DNA of 64,000 nt from Vicugna pacos (lineage: Eukaryota > Chordata > Mammalia > Artiodactyla > Camelidae), in the NCBI RefSeq assembly GCF_048564905.1, contig NC_133023.1:2991001-3055000 (forward strand), read 5' to 3'. Below the pieces are notes generated by a model. That model was not told the DNA's origin. It did no database searches and saw only the letters and a program-made list of their open reading frames with translations. Shown here in pieces: positions 23,355 to 33,535 of the stretch. The number at the start of each line of letters is the position of its first letter. Positions within the stretch are counted from its first letter, which is position 1. Both the position numbers and the translations under genes were made by a program.

Positions 23355-23817
23355 TGTTGAGCAAGAAATCATAGCCTAAAGAACAGTTTGGTGCTAAAAC
23401 AGTCTCTGTTCCTCCTCAAAGGATACATTAACAATACGACAGATACCTTTGAATTGTCCCCCAGAACTAAGACCCCAGGTGGAGGATGGAGACCACAAGC
23501 ACACATACCCCAGACTGATTGGGATGCAAAGGTTGATGATTAAAGTTTCCGAAACTTCACCCCGTTACCTCACCACCAAGCAAGCATAAGAAAACCATGC
23601 CCCCTGCATTGCTCACCCCCAATGGTGGCTTTTAAAACCCTTCCCTGAGAGCCACCAGGGGGCTTCGGTCTTTTTGACCTTAAGCTGCCCTTCCCCCGTG
23701 CTCACCCCAAGCTGGGTGCCTTGCAAATAAATGCTATAATTTCCTTCACGACGAGCAGGTGTCAGCAGACGGGCTTTGCTGTGCAGGGGGCGAGCAGACT
23801 CGAATTTGGTTCGGTCA
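23355..23817 (+). mobile_element. Class I (ERV1-like) solo LTR fossil
   Basis: LTR-like order: a C-rich U3, GGTGGCTTTTAAAACCCTTC (TATA-like), GAGAGCCACCAGGGGGCTTC, TGCAAATAAATGCTATAATT (polyadenylation signal region) and a terminal GCGAGCAGACTCGAATTTGG-TTCGGTCA. The end matches gammaretroviral-type LTRs of artiodactyls. The left end is uncertain. No adjoining internal region was recognised. Confidence 0.65.
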
Positions 23818-24121
23818 CGCGGCCACTCCCATTGTGCACACCAACAGACAAAGCCTTCGGGAAATCTTGTGATTCATTACGGAACCAGCAGCAGGGTGTA
23901 CGGGAAGGCACGTGGTTGTGTTGCAAAGTCAGTACAGGAAGAAAGGATTTCTCATAAGATGAAGAAGGAAGTGGTAGAAAAAGGTTACAGGGACGAGGTG
24001 AGCAGCCTCAGTTGGGTTTTGGAAGGTCGTGACCGTTTCAGACGTCAGAGCGGCGGTGACGGTAACCCAGGTGAGGCGACCCTGTGGAGCAAGCATTTTT
24101 GCAGATTATGGAGGATGAAGA
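23818..24121. other. Short spacer between two LTR fossils
   Basis: About 300 bp without recognisable retroviral or host coding content. A 116-codon open frame overlapping it is not recognisable. Confidence 0.4.
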
Positions 24122-24598
24122 TGTGAAAGAGAATTCATATTTTATGGCAAGACAAGAAAAATTTTAACAAAAGAACTCTCCTCTGCCCTTTGGCATCCTC
24201 TCCCTGCACTGTGTGCGTATGCACGGACCACGTGTGTCTGCGAATGCATGGACCAAACCCCCCACCACTGGCAGCAACACCTGCTCAACCCTGAAGAACA
24301 ATGTTCTCCCAGTTCAACAAGACAGCTCCTTAAAGAGATCGTTCCTTCTTGAGCTTGGAAGGGGACACATGACCCACCAGGATGACGCTTAGACCTGGAT
24401 TCCGTAAACTGTCAGCAGTACGTCGTTTGACGCACGGCCCTCTGTCTCGAAAAGCTGGTACAACTGAGTCTTGACTTCTGACAGGTGGAACAGTTCTCAG
24501 CGTTCTGAGATGCTCTTCCTGGGTTATAATCCTCAAATTTGGCTCCAATAAAAGGTTCCATTTGTTTCTTAGATTGACAGTTTAACTTTTTGTCAACA
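24122..24598 (+). mobile_element. Endogenous retrovirus solo LTR fossil (class I-like)
   Basis: Runs from TGTGAAAGAGAATTCATATT to TTTGTCAACA, with TG...CA termini. Inside are CTTAGACCTGGATTCCGTAA, AACTGTCAGCAGTACGTCGT, GGTGGAACAGTTCTCAGCG, GGGTTATAATCCTCAAATTT and CCAATAAAAGGTTCC (polyadenylation signal). This is a recurrent artiodactyl LTR type. About 477 bp long and close to complete as an LTR; no internal region attached. Confidence 0.7.
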
Positions 24599-25171
24599 AG
24601 AACCTGTAATACAGGATTATGAGTGAGGTGGACGTCTTTATTCCTTGGAAGGCATGAAGATTTTAACCAATCCAGGTATGAGACGGGACACTGAAAGTAT
24701 CTGAGGCAATTATAATAAAGTGCATTAGATATTTCGCAATGATATCTAAAACCCATTATATTCGAATGGGCGTTCCCGGAAGTCCTAATGTGTTTTCCAT
24801 GTATCATCTCAGTGGGATTTCATTTAACAACAACGACAAAAATATTTGCATTAGGGAGTATTAACATTCCTATTTGTCCAAGATTTTTAGTTTACTAGCG
24901 CAGGGGATGCTGCTGTTCAGCTAGACTTCAAAGTCCACTTCTGTTCATGTGGGAGTTGGAACAACTCATCACTGTCTTATGTTTCTGCCTGCCCAGCAAA
25001 ACCTTGGCTTTCAAGGTTCCCTGAACAGAGGGAAAGTGGATTCAGCCATAACAGAGGGTCTTGTGATAATCCAGAAGGGAAAATGCGAAAAGGAGATGGC
25101 AGTGGTGTTGGGAAAGAAGACGTGGATACGAATGTTTCCGATGGCGGGGCAAGAATTGGACACTGACTAGA
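24599..25171. other. Unassigned sequence
   Basis: No gene or confident repeat seen. Confidence 0.45.
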
Positions 25172-25345
25172 TGCAGATATAAACATCTCTCAGATAAGCA
25201 TGTAACTGTTCAGCACAGGGAACTGTATTCAATAGCTTATAAGAACCCATCATGGAAAAGAGTATGAAAAACAATATATATATGTACGCTGTACACCAGA
25301 AACTAACGCCACATTGTAAATCAACTAGACTTCAATTTAAAAAAA
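25172..25345 (+). mobile_element. L1 3' UTR tail
   Basis: TGTTCAGCACAGGGAACTGT, TCAATAGCTTATAAGAACCC, GCTGTACACCAGAAACTAAC, GCCACATTGTAAATCAACTA and GACTTCAATTTAAAAAAAGG follow the common L1 tail of this window. Strongly 5'-truncated. Confidence 0.88.
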
Positions 25346-26071
25346 GGAAAAAAATCTATAAAATATTTAACATTCCACTCAAAGGGAAAAAAAAAAAAAA
25401 CCCAGTCTCTCAGAGATAACTTGAGTACTGCTTCCCACGTACACTCCCATCTCATAAAAACAGAAATCAGATTCAATATTCGAAGGTCACAGGCTTACCG
25501 TTAAATCAAGCATATTAAGTGTGAAAATAAAGTCAATAGTTAAGAGACAGCTGTAATTTTTCTTCCAACCTGTCAGTGGTGGAAAGCTGGTGAACACTGG
25601 TAGCTGAAAATATTTCTATTAAATAAAGTCAAAGAGAGGATATAGCATCCTTTTGAGCTCTGGTTTTTACTTTTATGTGTTTCTTGCTGCTCCCTTGGGA
25701 AACACCACCAAATGAACATTAAATATGGCGCATGGAATTTCCACATGAGAAGCACATCAATTCGTGGTGTTGTCTCCAGGGAGAAAGAGAGCTTTCCCGG
25801 GAGGGCTCAGTGACTCACGAAAGAGTAAACGTGAGCATTGTAGGTTCCTCAAGATTACCTCATCCGTCCTACGAAGATAATTATTGCACAAGTTGAATCC
25901 GCATTTGGTCATCCTACTTCTCCGAGGTCAACGAAGAAAAAGACAGGAAATGAACATACGAATGGCTTGCCCTGTGCCAGAAAATTATTTTTACTACTAA
26001 TGATTCGACTTCTGTAGAATAACGCTAAGCATTTAGTTTTCACACGACAAGTCTCAAAGTCACACCGGGAA
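25346..26071. other. Unique non-coding sequence
   Basis: A short poly-A run near 25389-25400; otherwise no feature. Confidence 0.45.
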
Positions 26072-26396
26072 GCTGGGATCTGAGGTCAAGGTGCCAGCAG
26101 GGCTGCTGTCTCCTGAGCCCTCTCCCCTTGGTGTGTGGACGGCCGGCTCCTCCCTGTGTCCTCACGTGGCCGTCCCTCTGTGTGTGTCTGGGTCCTCATG
26201 TCTTCTTAGAAGGACCCCAGTCCTGTGGGATCAGGACCCACACTAACCACCTATCTTACCTTACTTTCCTCTTCAAAGACCACATCTCCCAATACAGTCA
26301 GATTCTGAGGTCCCCGAGGGTAAGGACTTCAGTATATGAATTTCTGTGTTGGGGGGGTGGGGTGGGCAGGGGAGCACACAGTTCCGCCCCCTAACA
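26072..26396 (-). mobile_element. MLT1-type (ERVL-MaLR) LTR fossil, antisense
   Basis: Plus-strand markers are GGTCAAGGTGCCAGCAGGGC, GTGTCCTCACGTGGCCGTCC, GTGTGTGTCTGGGTCCTCAT, GACCCACACTAACCACC, CAGTCAGATTCTGAGGTCCC and CAGTTCCGCCCCCTAACA. It is the reverse orientation of the type seen at 18081-18470, missing its far 3' portion. Confidence 0.85.
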
Positions 26397-27261
26397 GATA
26401 CCTGGCTCCATTTTGCAAATCAGAGATGGATTAACAAAAACCCAAACGGCTTTCCAGGAACAGCACAAGAGGAAAATTAATATAGGGTTAGTAACTGTAG
26501 GTCTGTCTATAAGCCAACATCCCCATTATTTCTATTCTACATGCTTGGTCATTTAGACAGTTCATAAATGTCACAACGCTGTTTCACATCATCATGTGAT
26601 CAACAGTTTGAAGGCAAAACCAACTAAAGGATGATGCACTGAAATTAGGGTGGGAAGGGGATAAATTGACTGTTGTCAACCCTTCTTCTCCTTCAAGACA
26701 CTGAGTCTATGTTCTATGTCTTCAAGTATGTGCATGCAGAACCTCACACGGCTTTCTTTCTGACTGTTTTTGTCCAGGGTCTGCAACAAAGTGACACTAG
26801 CCTGATACAATGTTTTCAGCAGAGGCCCCTCTTCTATAGGATCTTGAACTGGGTGAAATTTTAAGAGCCCTGAATATTTAGCTGTACGTGCCATTAACCT
26901 CATCTGCCTGTTCGTTTTCTCTGTGAGCATTTTCAAGTCGGGTTTCACTATTTTAAAAACTTAACATTCTTCGGGTTGGCTCTTTCACTGAGTTTTGGGG
27001 ATTAAAATATGTAATTCTGGGAAAATTCGTAATTTTCATCCAAGTGTTCCGAGATACACACACAGATATAGAGACTTGTTTGATGTTCTTTTATAATGTT
27101 CGTTGTGTACGATATTTTTTGTCTTTTCAGTCTTGTATCTCAGTTTATGCTGCCTTCTTTTTTTTCCCCTCTCCTGTAACTTGTCTTCTGTTTTCTATTC
27201 ATCATTCTTGGCAGAATTTCATCAGTGTGTTCAAGACTTGACAAGAAATTCTTTGTTGTAA
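26397..27261. other. Unique non-coding sequence
   Basis: No gene or confident repeat seen. Confidence 0.45.
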
Positions 27262-27263
27262 CC

Positions 27264-27732
27264 CAATGGAATACTACTCAGCCATAAAAAAGAATGAAAT
27301 AATACCATTTGCAGCAACATGGATGCACCTGGAGATCGTCATACTAAGTGAAGTAAGCCAGACAGAGAAAGACAAATCTCATATGATATCACTTCTATGT
27401 GGAATCTAAAAAAAATGACACCAATGAACTTATTTATAAAACCGGAAGAGATTCATAGACAGAGAAAACAAACTTTTGGTTACCAAAGGGGAAAGGGGGC
27501 GTGAGGGATAAATTGGGAGTTTGAGATTTGCAGATACAAACTAGTGTATAAACATATAAACAAGGAGGTCCTACTGGATAGCACAGGAAATCATATTCAG
27601 TATCTTGTAATAGGCTATAATGAAGAATATGAAAGGAATATATATACATATATAGATGTGTAAGTGAATCACAATGCTGTACACCAGAAACAATGTATAT
27701 CAACTACACCTCAATTTAAAAAAAAATTTTAA
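27264..27732 (+). mobile_element. L1 3' end (ORF2 end plus full 3' UTR)
   Basis: Starts ATGGAATACTACTCAGCCAT and continues through GCAACATGGATGCACCTGGA, GTGGAATCTAAAAAAAATGA, GGGAGTTTGAGATTTGCAGA, ATAGCACAGGAAATCATATT and GCTGTACACCAGAAACAATG, ending in ACACCTCAATTTAAAAAAAA. It is 5'-truncated at the common ATGGAATACTACTCAG point and sits directly before an older L1M. Confidence 0.92.
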
Positions 27733-27744
27733 ATCTGTTCATAT

Positions 27745-28780
27745 GAGCGAAAACAATAAACAAACAACGAAGGTGAAGTTACTCTGATAAATGAGTAATT
27801 TGTCTGCAAACCAAGATAGAAGGAAACGATAAAAGATGGAACTCTGGACCCACAGAAAGGCGCGAGAATCACCAGAAATGCCGCTATTCAGGTCAATGCA
27901 CACACTATGTAAATAAACACGGACTTCCTTTTAGAACCACGACTAAACAAAATAAAATATGTTGTCGGGTCTATTTCAACAAAAGCAGAAAGAATGGTTT
28001 GAGGAAGGTAAGTGGAACGTTTCTGTTGTGGGCTTCTTATCTGGCACAACAAATTATGGAATTTTTTAAGGTTAACTAAGAGTCTAAGAAGGCTATTTTA
28101 ATCATTGGAATAACTACTGAAAAGAATGGAGATGGCTAAAAATAATGAACAGTTACAACAAAGTATCAACATTATACTCAAACACCAACGAATGTGGAAA
28201 ACAAAGAAGAAGAAAGAACTAATCGAACAAAGAACATAAATGTTGAGCTGACCCACAGATGCAAAACCGTATCAAACACTACACTGTATGGAAATAGACT
28301 TCAGGCTCCAGTTAAAAGACAGATTGTCGGGCTGATACAAAAAAATTTTTAAAAAATTTTAAAAAAGCAAGACCCTGGCACGCACTGTTTATTTTAAAAT
28401 GTATTGAAATGTGAAGACACAGATCGAAAAAACATAATCCCACGCAACGTAAGGAAGTGACTCTTCCAATTCCCTATAAAGTTGATATAAAGACAAGGAC
28501 CACTGTCAGAGGTAAAAACGGTTCTTGGGGGAGCGGGGAGGCAGGTGAAATGGATGGGCGGGGAGGCAGGATGGTTTTATATGTATACGGACCCAACTAC
28601 AGAGCATCCAATGATACAGAGCAAAAGTGACTGAATGATAGGGAGGGAGGGAAGGAGAACGAGATAGAGAGGTTAATACACACCTTACTTGGGATTTTAA
28701 GATCCCACTGTTAGAAATGGATAAAACAGGTCAACTTTCATGGGAGAGACTATGTTCAATGTTTGTGATATGCTATCTGT
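27745..28780 (+). mobile_element. Ancient L1M-type fragment, ORF1-ORF2 interval and start of ORF2
   Basis: It tracks the old L1 sequence around the start of ORF2: AGAAGGAAACGATAAAAGAT, GATCACC-like GAGAATCACCAGAAATGCCG, AATAACTACTGAAAAGAATG, then the endonuclease-domain start TTAAAAGACAGATTGTCGGG (usually coding for a KRQRLSDWIKK-like stretch), AAGCAAGACCCTGGCACGC and GGGATTTTAAGATCCCACTG (the GDFN-like core). All frames are broken. A candidate for L1MC/L1ME or HAL1. Confidence 0.65.
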
Positions 28781-29278
28781 TCAGGTGTTTTTGCCATTTA
28801 TACTCATTCACCCCATAAAATTCGAAAGTTCTCCTTTTCAGGGTTCTAATACTGTCAAAAAGAGACACAGGAATTACATTTTCTTTGAAGGTTTGGCAGA
28901 CTTTTTTTTTCCCCTGTAAAATCATCTGAGTAAGCTACTTCTTTTGAGTTGTTGGAGTTTTTTGTTGTTGTTGCTTTTGTTTAAAACCATTTCTTGTGTG
29001 TGTGCAGTTTAAAAAAAAATACTGTACCAAGAAAAGGAAAAACAGATTATATGTCATTTTGGGTTCACTTTAACCAATGGTATTGTCCATAACTGCTCTT
29101 TCTTGTAAATGTGTCGTTTACTTGTCACCAAATTAATTATATTTCTGACTCTTTCCCCAGTCCTCATTTCTTAACGTTCACTTGCGGCTTTTTCCTTTCT
29201 GTGTGTGTACATAATTTAATGAGAACGTCCATCTTTTCTCCAAAAACCGTGTTTTGATATTTTTGACACGATCAATAG
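28781..29278. other. AT-rich non-coding sequence
   Basis: T-rich and (GTT)n-like runs around 28950-28990. No gene seen. Confidence 0.45.
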
Positions 29279-29337
29279 TATCAACCTCGCAGGCAAAGTA
29301 GACCTCGTGCCTACGAGGTTGATAGTATGTCTACTTT
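29279..29337. repeat. Strong stem-loop with a second overlapping inverted repeat
   Basis: Arms TATCAACCTCGCAGGCA (29279-29295) and TGCCTACGAGGTTGATA (29308-29324) pair over 17 positions with one mismatch around a 12-nt loop. A second pair, AAAGTAGAC (29295-29303) and GTCTACTTT (29329-29337), overlaps it, so only one of the two can form fully at a time. No transposon terminus recognised. Confidence 0.85.
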
Positions 29338-30661
29338 TTCTTTCCTGTACCATTTCCCACGATTTTAATCTTTGTTTTCTCCAGGGTTGGTTTGGCTATG
29401 GTAATTCTGAGTTTCCTTATCAATTCCCCAACTGAAAGTTTTTGACTTAAAGGGTTGGAAGTAGAGGAGAGCGTAGGAAAAGGTTGTAGGATGCCGGACA
29501 CTTCTCTGGAGGGTAAGTCGCAGGTGTCCATGTGCTGTTTTCTAGATTGAGGCCGTTCTCTCTGTGTTAGGAGTCTGACGCTGTGAACAACTGGTGAACA
29601 CAGCCTCTAAACACTCAGGGTTCCTGCAACTGCTGTCAGAACTTTCAGCTCTGGAAGGATGTCCTATGCAGTCATGGAAAAGTGGAAGAGGTTTCAAGGC
29701 AGCTGAAAAGTCTAGGGTACAGTGGTCCAGAACATAGAACTCTTGATACATAAGAGGATAATTATTGTTCCCTTAAATAATAACACAAATGGAAGCTAAG
29801 GTCTCAACGATGTCCACTCATGTTGGCTGTGGTGTCAGACATTCCTTCTCTTGAGGCTCCTTTCATCCTAAATGCTACATCACCAAACTGCTCATCTGGC
29901 AGAGAAGATGGCTTGGCCACTAACATGGAACCCTAACCAGTCTGCAAGGCAAGCCGAGAGCACCAACCAGCTGCCTAGAAAGATCTCTGCTCCATTGGGC
30001 CAGGAGGTACCTACAGCTCGAGCAAATGACAGCCCGCACTTCCCCCAACGAATGAGGAACTGATAAACCGTTTGATACCCACACACTCAGACACGGTGGC
30101 AAATTCAGCAAGTTCCCACCAACGTCATAGACGAATCACGAACCTCCAGCCCTAACAGCGTCCTGCAGCAGGCGATGGCAGGAACCCCAGAAGGCAAACA
30201 ATCCTATAGTTTAGACAGATCAATATATCCGGCGACTATTCCTGCTATAAGAAGAAAACAGAGCACAAGTCAGGAAAGAGCTTCTGCTCTAAAAACCTAG
30301 CAGATCTGGGAACCACTGAAATTTAGAAGAAGTCACCAGCCTCTCTGAGCAACAGCAATGCCAGAAATGCGCTCCCGACTTGGGTACCATGGAGCCTCCC
30401 AGCCCCACAACAAACAGGGTGCGTATCCATCAGCATCACACCCACGGTCCACCCCAGAGGGAACTCGTCCATCAGACCTGAGAGGCACTGGGCTGACGAA
30501 AGAAAGGTTCACATATTGAGATGCAGCGAGGTCATCTGGCTTAGCCTGCGTTAACTTGAGCTTTACGCTCACTAGAATACCTTGTCTGTGGTCCATCAAA
30601 CCTACACTGTACGTCTGCTTTACTTGTTAAAGCAAAGGGTGCATTGGCCAGAAGTAAAGAT
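29338..30661. other. Unassigned sequence left of an LTR fossil
   Basis: Balanced composition, without simple repeats. Some C-rich, A-rich codon-like texture from 29870 to 30610, but every frame is interrupted often and no family was recognised. It could be host unique sequence or very old repeat. Confidence 0.35.
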
Positions 30662-31021
30662 TGTCTTTTCAAAAACAAAGATTAAATGGTGTCCCTTCCT
30701 GGGACTCCATGCTGGTCCTCCTTTGAGAATGTCTCCCTTCCCAGGTGCCAAGGCCATGCTGACTTGCTGTGTATGTGCTGATTTGTTGGGTTTTTTTGTT
30801 TTTGTTTTTGTTTTTTTGAAACCTTGAAGGAACGTATCCCTGACTTGCTTGATGCTCTTTGTTGTGACAACACACAAAATGTTGGCGGAAACCCTGCTTC
30901 TCCAGAGCAGTTGCTCAGAGCTCCTGAGAGGCTGTCTCCCGGGCTCCAGTCCTCAGTATGGCTCAAGTAAAATCCTTTTTTATTCCTCTTATAGACTGTT
31001 CGTTGATTATTCTCAATGACA
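30662..31021 (+). mobile_element. Endogenous retrovirus solo LTR fossil
   Basis: TG...CA ends (TGTCTTTTCAAAAACAAAG to TTCTCAATGACA). The LTR-like interior includes GGTCCTCCTTTGAGAATGTC, GCTGACTTGCTGTGTATGTG, GAGAGGCTGTCTCCCGGGCT, CCAGTCCTCAGTATGGCTCA and AAGTAAAATCC, a polyadenylation-like signal. No clear flanking duplication seen and no internal region attached. Confidence 0.6.
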
Positions 31022-31192
31022 GGACCACTGGAGAGATGGTACTGTTTGGACACAGCTGGTATTTCAGACAACAGAAAATACCAACTCTTAAGAGAGAGAG
31101 AGAGGTCACCAGCCCTTTGGAATAACCCCACAAGGGTGCCCCTTTTGTTGTGAGGCTGAGTCTAAGCTGAGTTCCAGGAAACTGAAAAAACT

Positions 31193-31257
31193 GTCTTCTT
31201 CTCCTCCTGCTCCTCCTTCTTCTCCTCCTTCTCCTCCTCATCCTCTTTCTTCTTATT
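31193..31257. repeat. Polypyrimidine tract (CTT/CTC)n
   Basis: A 60-bp run of CTTCTT and CTCCTC with very few purines on the plus strand. Such tracts can form triplex (H-DNA) when long and mirror-symmetric. Confidence 0.95.
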
Positions 31258-31367
31258 TATTTTTTTTAAGGGGGGAGGTAATTAGGTTTCCTTATTTATT
31301 TTTGGAGGATGCATTGGGGATTGAACCCAGGACCTTGCATATGCTAAACATGCGCTCTACCATTGAG
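31258..31367 (-). mobile_element. Camelid-type tRNA-Ala SINE, antisense, ending in a GATA array
   Basis: On the plus strand: GGGGGGAGGTAATTAGGTTT, TTATTTATTTTTGGAGGATG, GGGGATTGAACCCAGGACC (B box reversed), then the anticodon arm and CGCTCTACCATTGAG (A-box side). The tRNA head then passes directly into GATAGATAGGTAGG repeats, so the outer part of the head has been lost to or overwritten by the microsatellite. Confidence 0.9.
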
Positions 31368-31392
31368 ATAGATAGGTAGGTAGGTAGGTAAG

Positions 31393-31440
<48 letters not shown>

Positions 31441-31763
31441 ATGGATGGATAGATAGATAAACAGATAGATAAAGATGGATGGATGGATGGATGGGTAGAT
31501 GAATGGATGGATGCATACATAGGTAGAATGGATGGATGGATGGATGGATGGATGGATGGACGGATGGATGGAAAGATAGGTAGATGATAGATAAATAAGA
31601 TGGATGGATGGATGGATGCATGCACAGATAGGTAGAATGGATGGATGGATAGATGATAGATAGATAGATAGATAGATAAAGATGGATGGATGGATAGATA
31701 AAGATGGATGGATGGGTGCATAGATAGGTAGAATGGATGGATAGATGGATGGATGGATGGATG

Positions 31764-31812
<49 letters not shown>

Positions 31813-31982
31813 GATGGATGGATGGATAGATGGATGGATGGATAGATGGATGGATGGATGGATGGATGGATGCATAGATAGGTAGAATGGATGGATGGAT
31901 GGTTGGATGGATAGATGATAGATAGATAGGTACGTACATACATACATATATACATAGAATGGATGGGTGGATGGAGATATGG

Positions 31983-32027
<45 letters not shown>

Positions 32028-32195
32028 TTTGGAAAGAATGGATAGATGGATGGATGGATGGATAGATAGACAGATAGAGAAATGATAGAGATAGAAGATA
32101 TACAGATAGATGACAGATTAGATAGGTAGATAGATGATTGATAGAGGACAAGTAGATGGTAGATCAATAGATCAGTAGATGGTAGACAGATATGT
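31368..32195. repeat. Large GATA/GGAT tetranucleotide array (~0.83 kb)
   Basis: Alternating blocks of GATA, GGAT, GGTA and TACA repeats with short linkers such as ATGCATAGATAGGTAGA recurring at about 31505, 31615, 31720 and 31870. This indicates higher-order duplication of ~100-130-bp blocks. Three overlapping minus-strand open frames up to 318 codons (S-I-H-P, Y-L-S residues) arise only because the repeat has no stops. Confidence 0.97.
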
Positions 32196-32484
32196 TTGTA
32201 GGTCGGTCTGTCTATGTCTTTAGTTGCCCTTTCAACTGCAATTGTCAACTTTCACATGTATCTTCCAATTCACACTAACATTCTTAAGATTAAGGGAAAA
32301 GATTCATCTGCCTCTATAATCCCAACCTAGAGCTAAAATAACTTAAGCCCTTAGTGAGTCTAGGAATGAATGAAGAAATAAATGAGGCTGGTCAGAGGAG
32401 AGGCACTATCTGATACAGCTGTCCATCTCATTCTACATACAATGTTTTTCATTCCATTACGACAGGTGGGGTGAAGGGCATGAG

Positions 32485-32826
32485 TATATTAGTGAGTCTG
32501 GATAACAGGATACCATGGATGGGGTGGTTTAAATGATAAATATTTCTGTTATCACAGTCCCTGAGGCAGAAAAGTCTAAGATCAAGCTGCTGGCAGATTC
32601 CGTTTCTGGTGAGGGCTCTCTTCCTGTCTTCCCAATGGCCATCTTCTCCTTAATGAGAATTCCCGTCTCTTTTCTATCTCCTTATAAGGGCATTAATCTC
32701 ACTCAGGAGGGCTCCACTTTTGTGACCTTGTTACCTCCTAAGAGCCCCATCTCCAAATGGGGTGACATTGGAGACTGAGCCTTCAATATATGAATTTTGG
32801 ATGGGAAACCAACATTCAGTCAATAA
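32485..32826 (-). mobile_element. MLT1-type (ERVL-MaLR) LTR fossil, antisense
   Basis: Plus-strand markers are GTGGTTTAAATGATAAATAT, CAGAAAAGTCTAAGATCAAG, CTTCCCAATGGCCATCTTCT, CTCCTTATAAGGGCATTAAT, TGTGACCTTGTTACCTCC, CCAAATGGGGTGACATTGG, and CAATATATGAATTTTGGATG followed by ACATTCAGTCAATAA. Near full-length for this LTR type; no internal region attached. Confidence 0.82.
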
Positions 32827-33028
32827 TGGAGTATTTTTGCAGTTGGTAGGACAAGTGAAGGCTAACTGACTGCTGGAAAACAAGCAACTAGAAAACAAGC
32901 TGCAGCTAAATTTCCATGAGCTTAAAATATTATATTCACACTTACTTGCTTAAAATGCACATGCTTGCTTTGTTTTAATGTTTTACACAGTCAATGACCT
33001 ATAATATGTATTATGCTAAAGAAAATTT
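32827..33028. other. Short unassigned interval between LTR fossils
   Basis: AT-rich, no feature seen. Confidence 0.5.
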
Positions 33029-33535
33029 GTGAGGGGCAATCCTGAGATTGACCCTAAGTGCATGAAGGAGGGCAGACATTTCCTTAGGGCACAACAATGG
33101 ACGGTCCTGGAAAGCCAGAGCGTCCATTAACAGAACTTGGTTCTGGCATGAAAGCATGCGGTTTAACCCGAGGGAAGTATTTGCTATCTCGAGATGTCCC
33201 AGAGGCAGTAACAGGATAGACTTAGAAAACGTGCATACCCCGAGGAGGGTGACTGTTCCTGGAAGGGATGGGCCTGACATTGATCAGTTAGCCAGCAAGC
33301 AGAACTTCGCGCTTATCCTGTGGAATATCTAAGGCCCCACCTCTTTGATCGCATTTCTTTCTGAGCTGTGTACTCCTCATAAATATGATGTCGACCAGGC
33401 TTTTGGGACTCTGGGTGCATGAGATCTTGAGTCCTCTGGTCCCATCTTTGCTCTTTTCTTTGTCTCTTTGTTTCTTAACGTCGCCCGTCCTCAGACACGG
33501 TCCCGAGCTGCGCCGGATGCAGCAATTGACCACAG
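33029..33535 (+). mobile_element. Possible class II (ERVK-like) solo LTR fossil
   Basis: Begins TGTGAGGGGCAATCC and includes a CATAAATATGATG signal-like stretch, GTGCATGAGATCTTGAGTCC, then CTTTTCTTTGTCTCTTTGTT and CGTCGCCCGTCCTCAGAC. The last two resemble the R-U5 part of artiodactyl class II LTRs. The right end is placed near GACCACA. No flanking duplication identified. Confidence 0.5.

Noticed and set aside
29580-30610. Internal region of an endogenous retrovirus left of the LTR at 30662
   Set aside because: No primer-binding-site, gag-, pol- or env-like stretch was recognised; assignment would be guesswork.
31368-32195. CRISPR-like array of repeats and spacers
   Set aside because: The units are 4-bp microsatellite repeats in a mammalian genome with no uniform spacers; no cas-like genes.
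31292-32248. Overlapping minus-strand open frames of 203-318 codons rich in S, I, H, P, Y
   Set aside because: They are translations of a stop-free tetranucleotide array in three frames; the residues simply cycle with the repeat.
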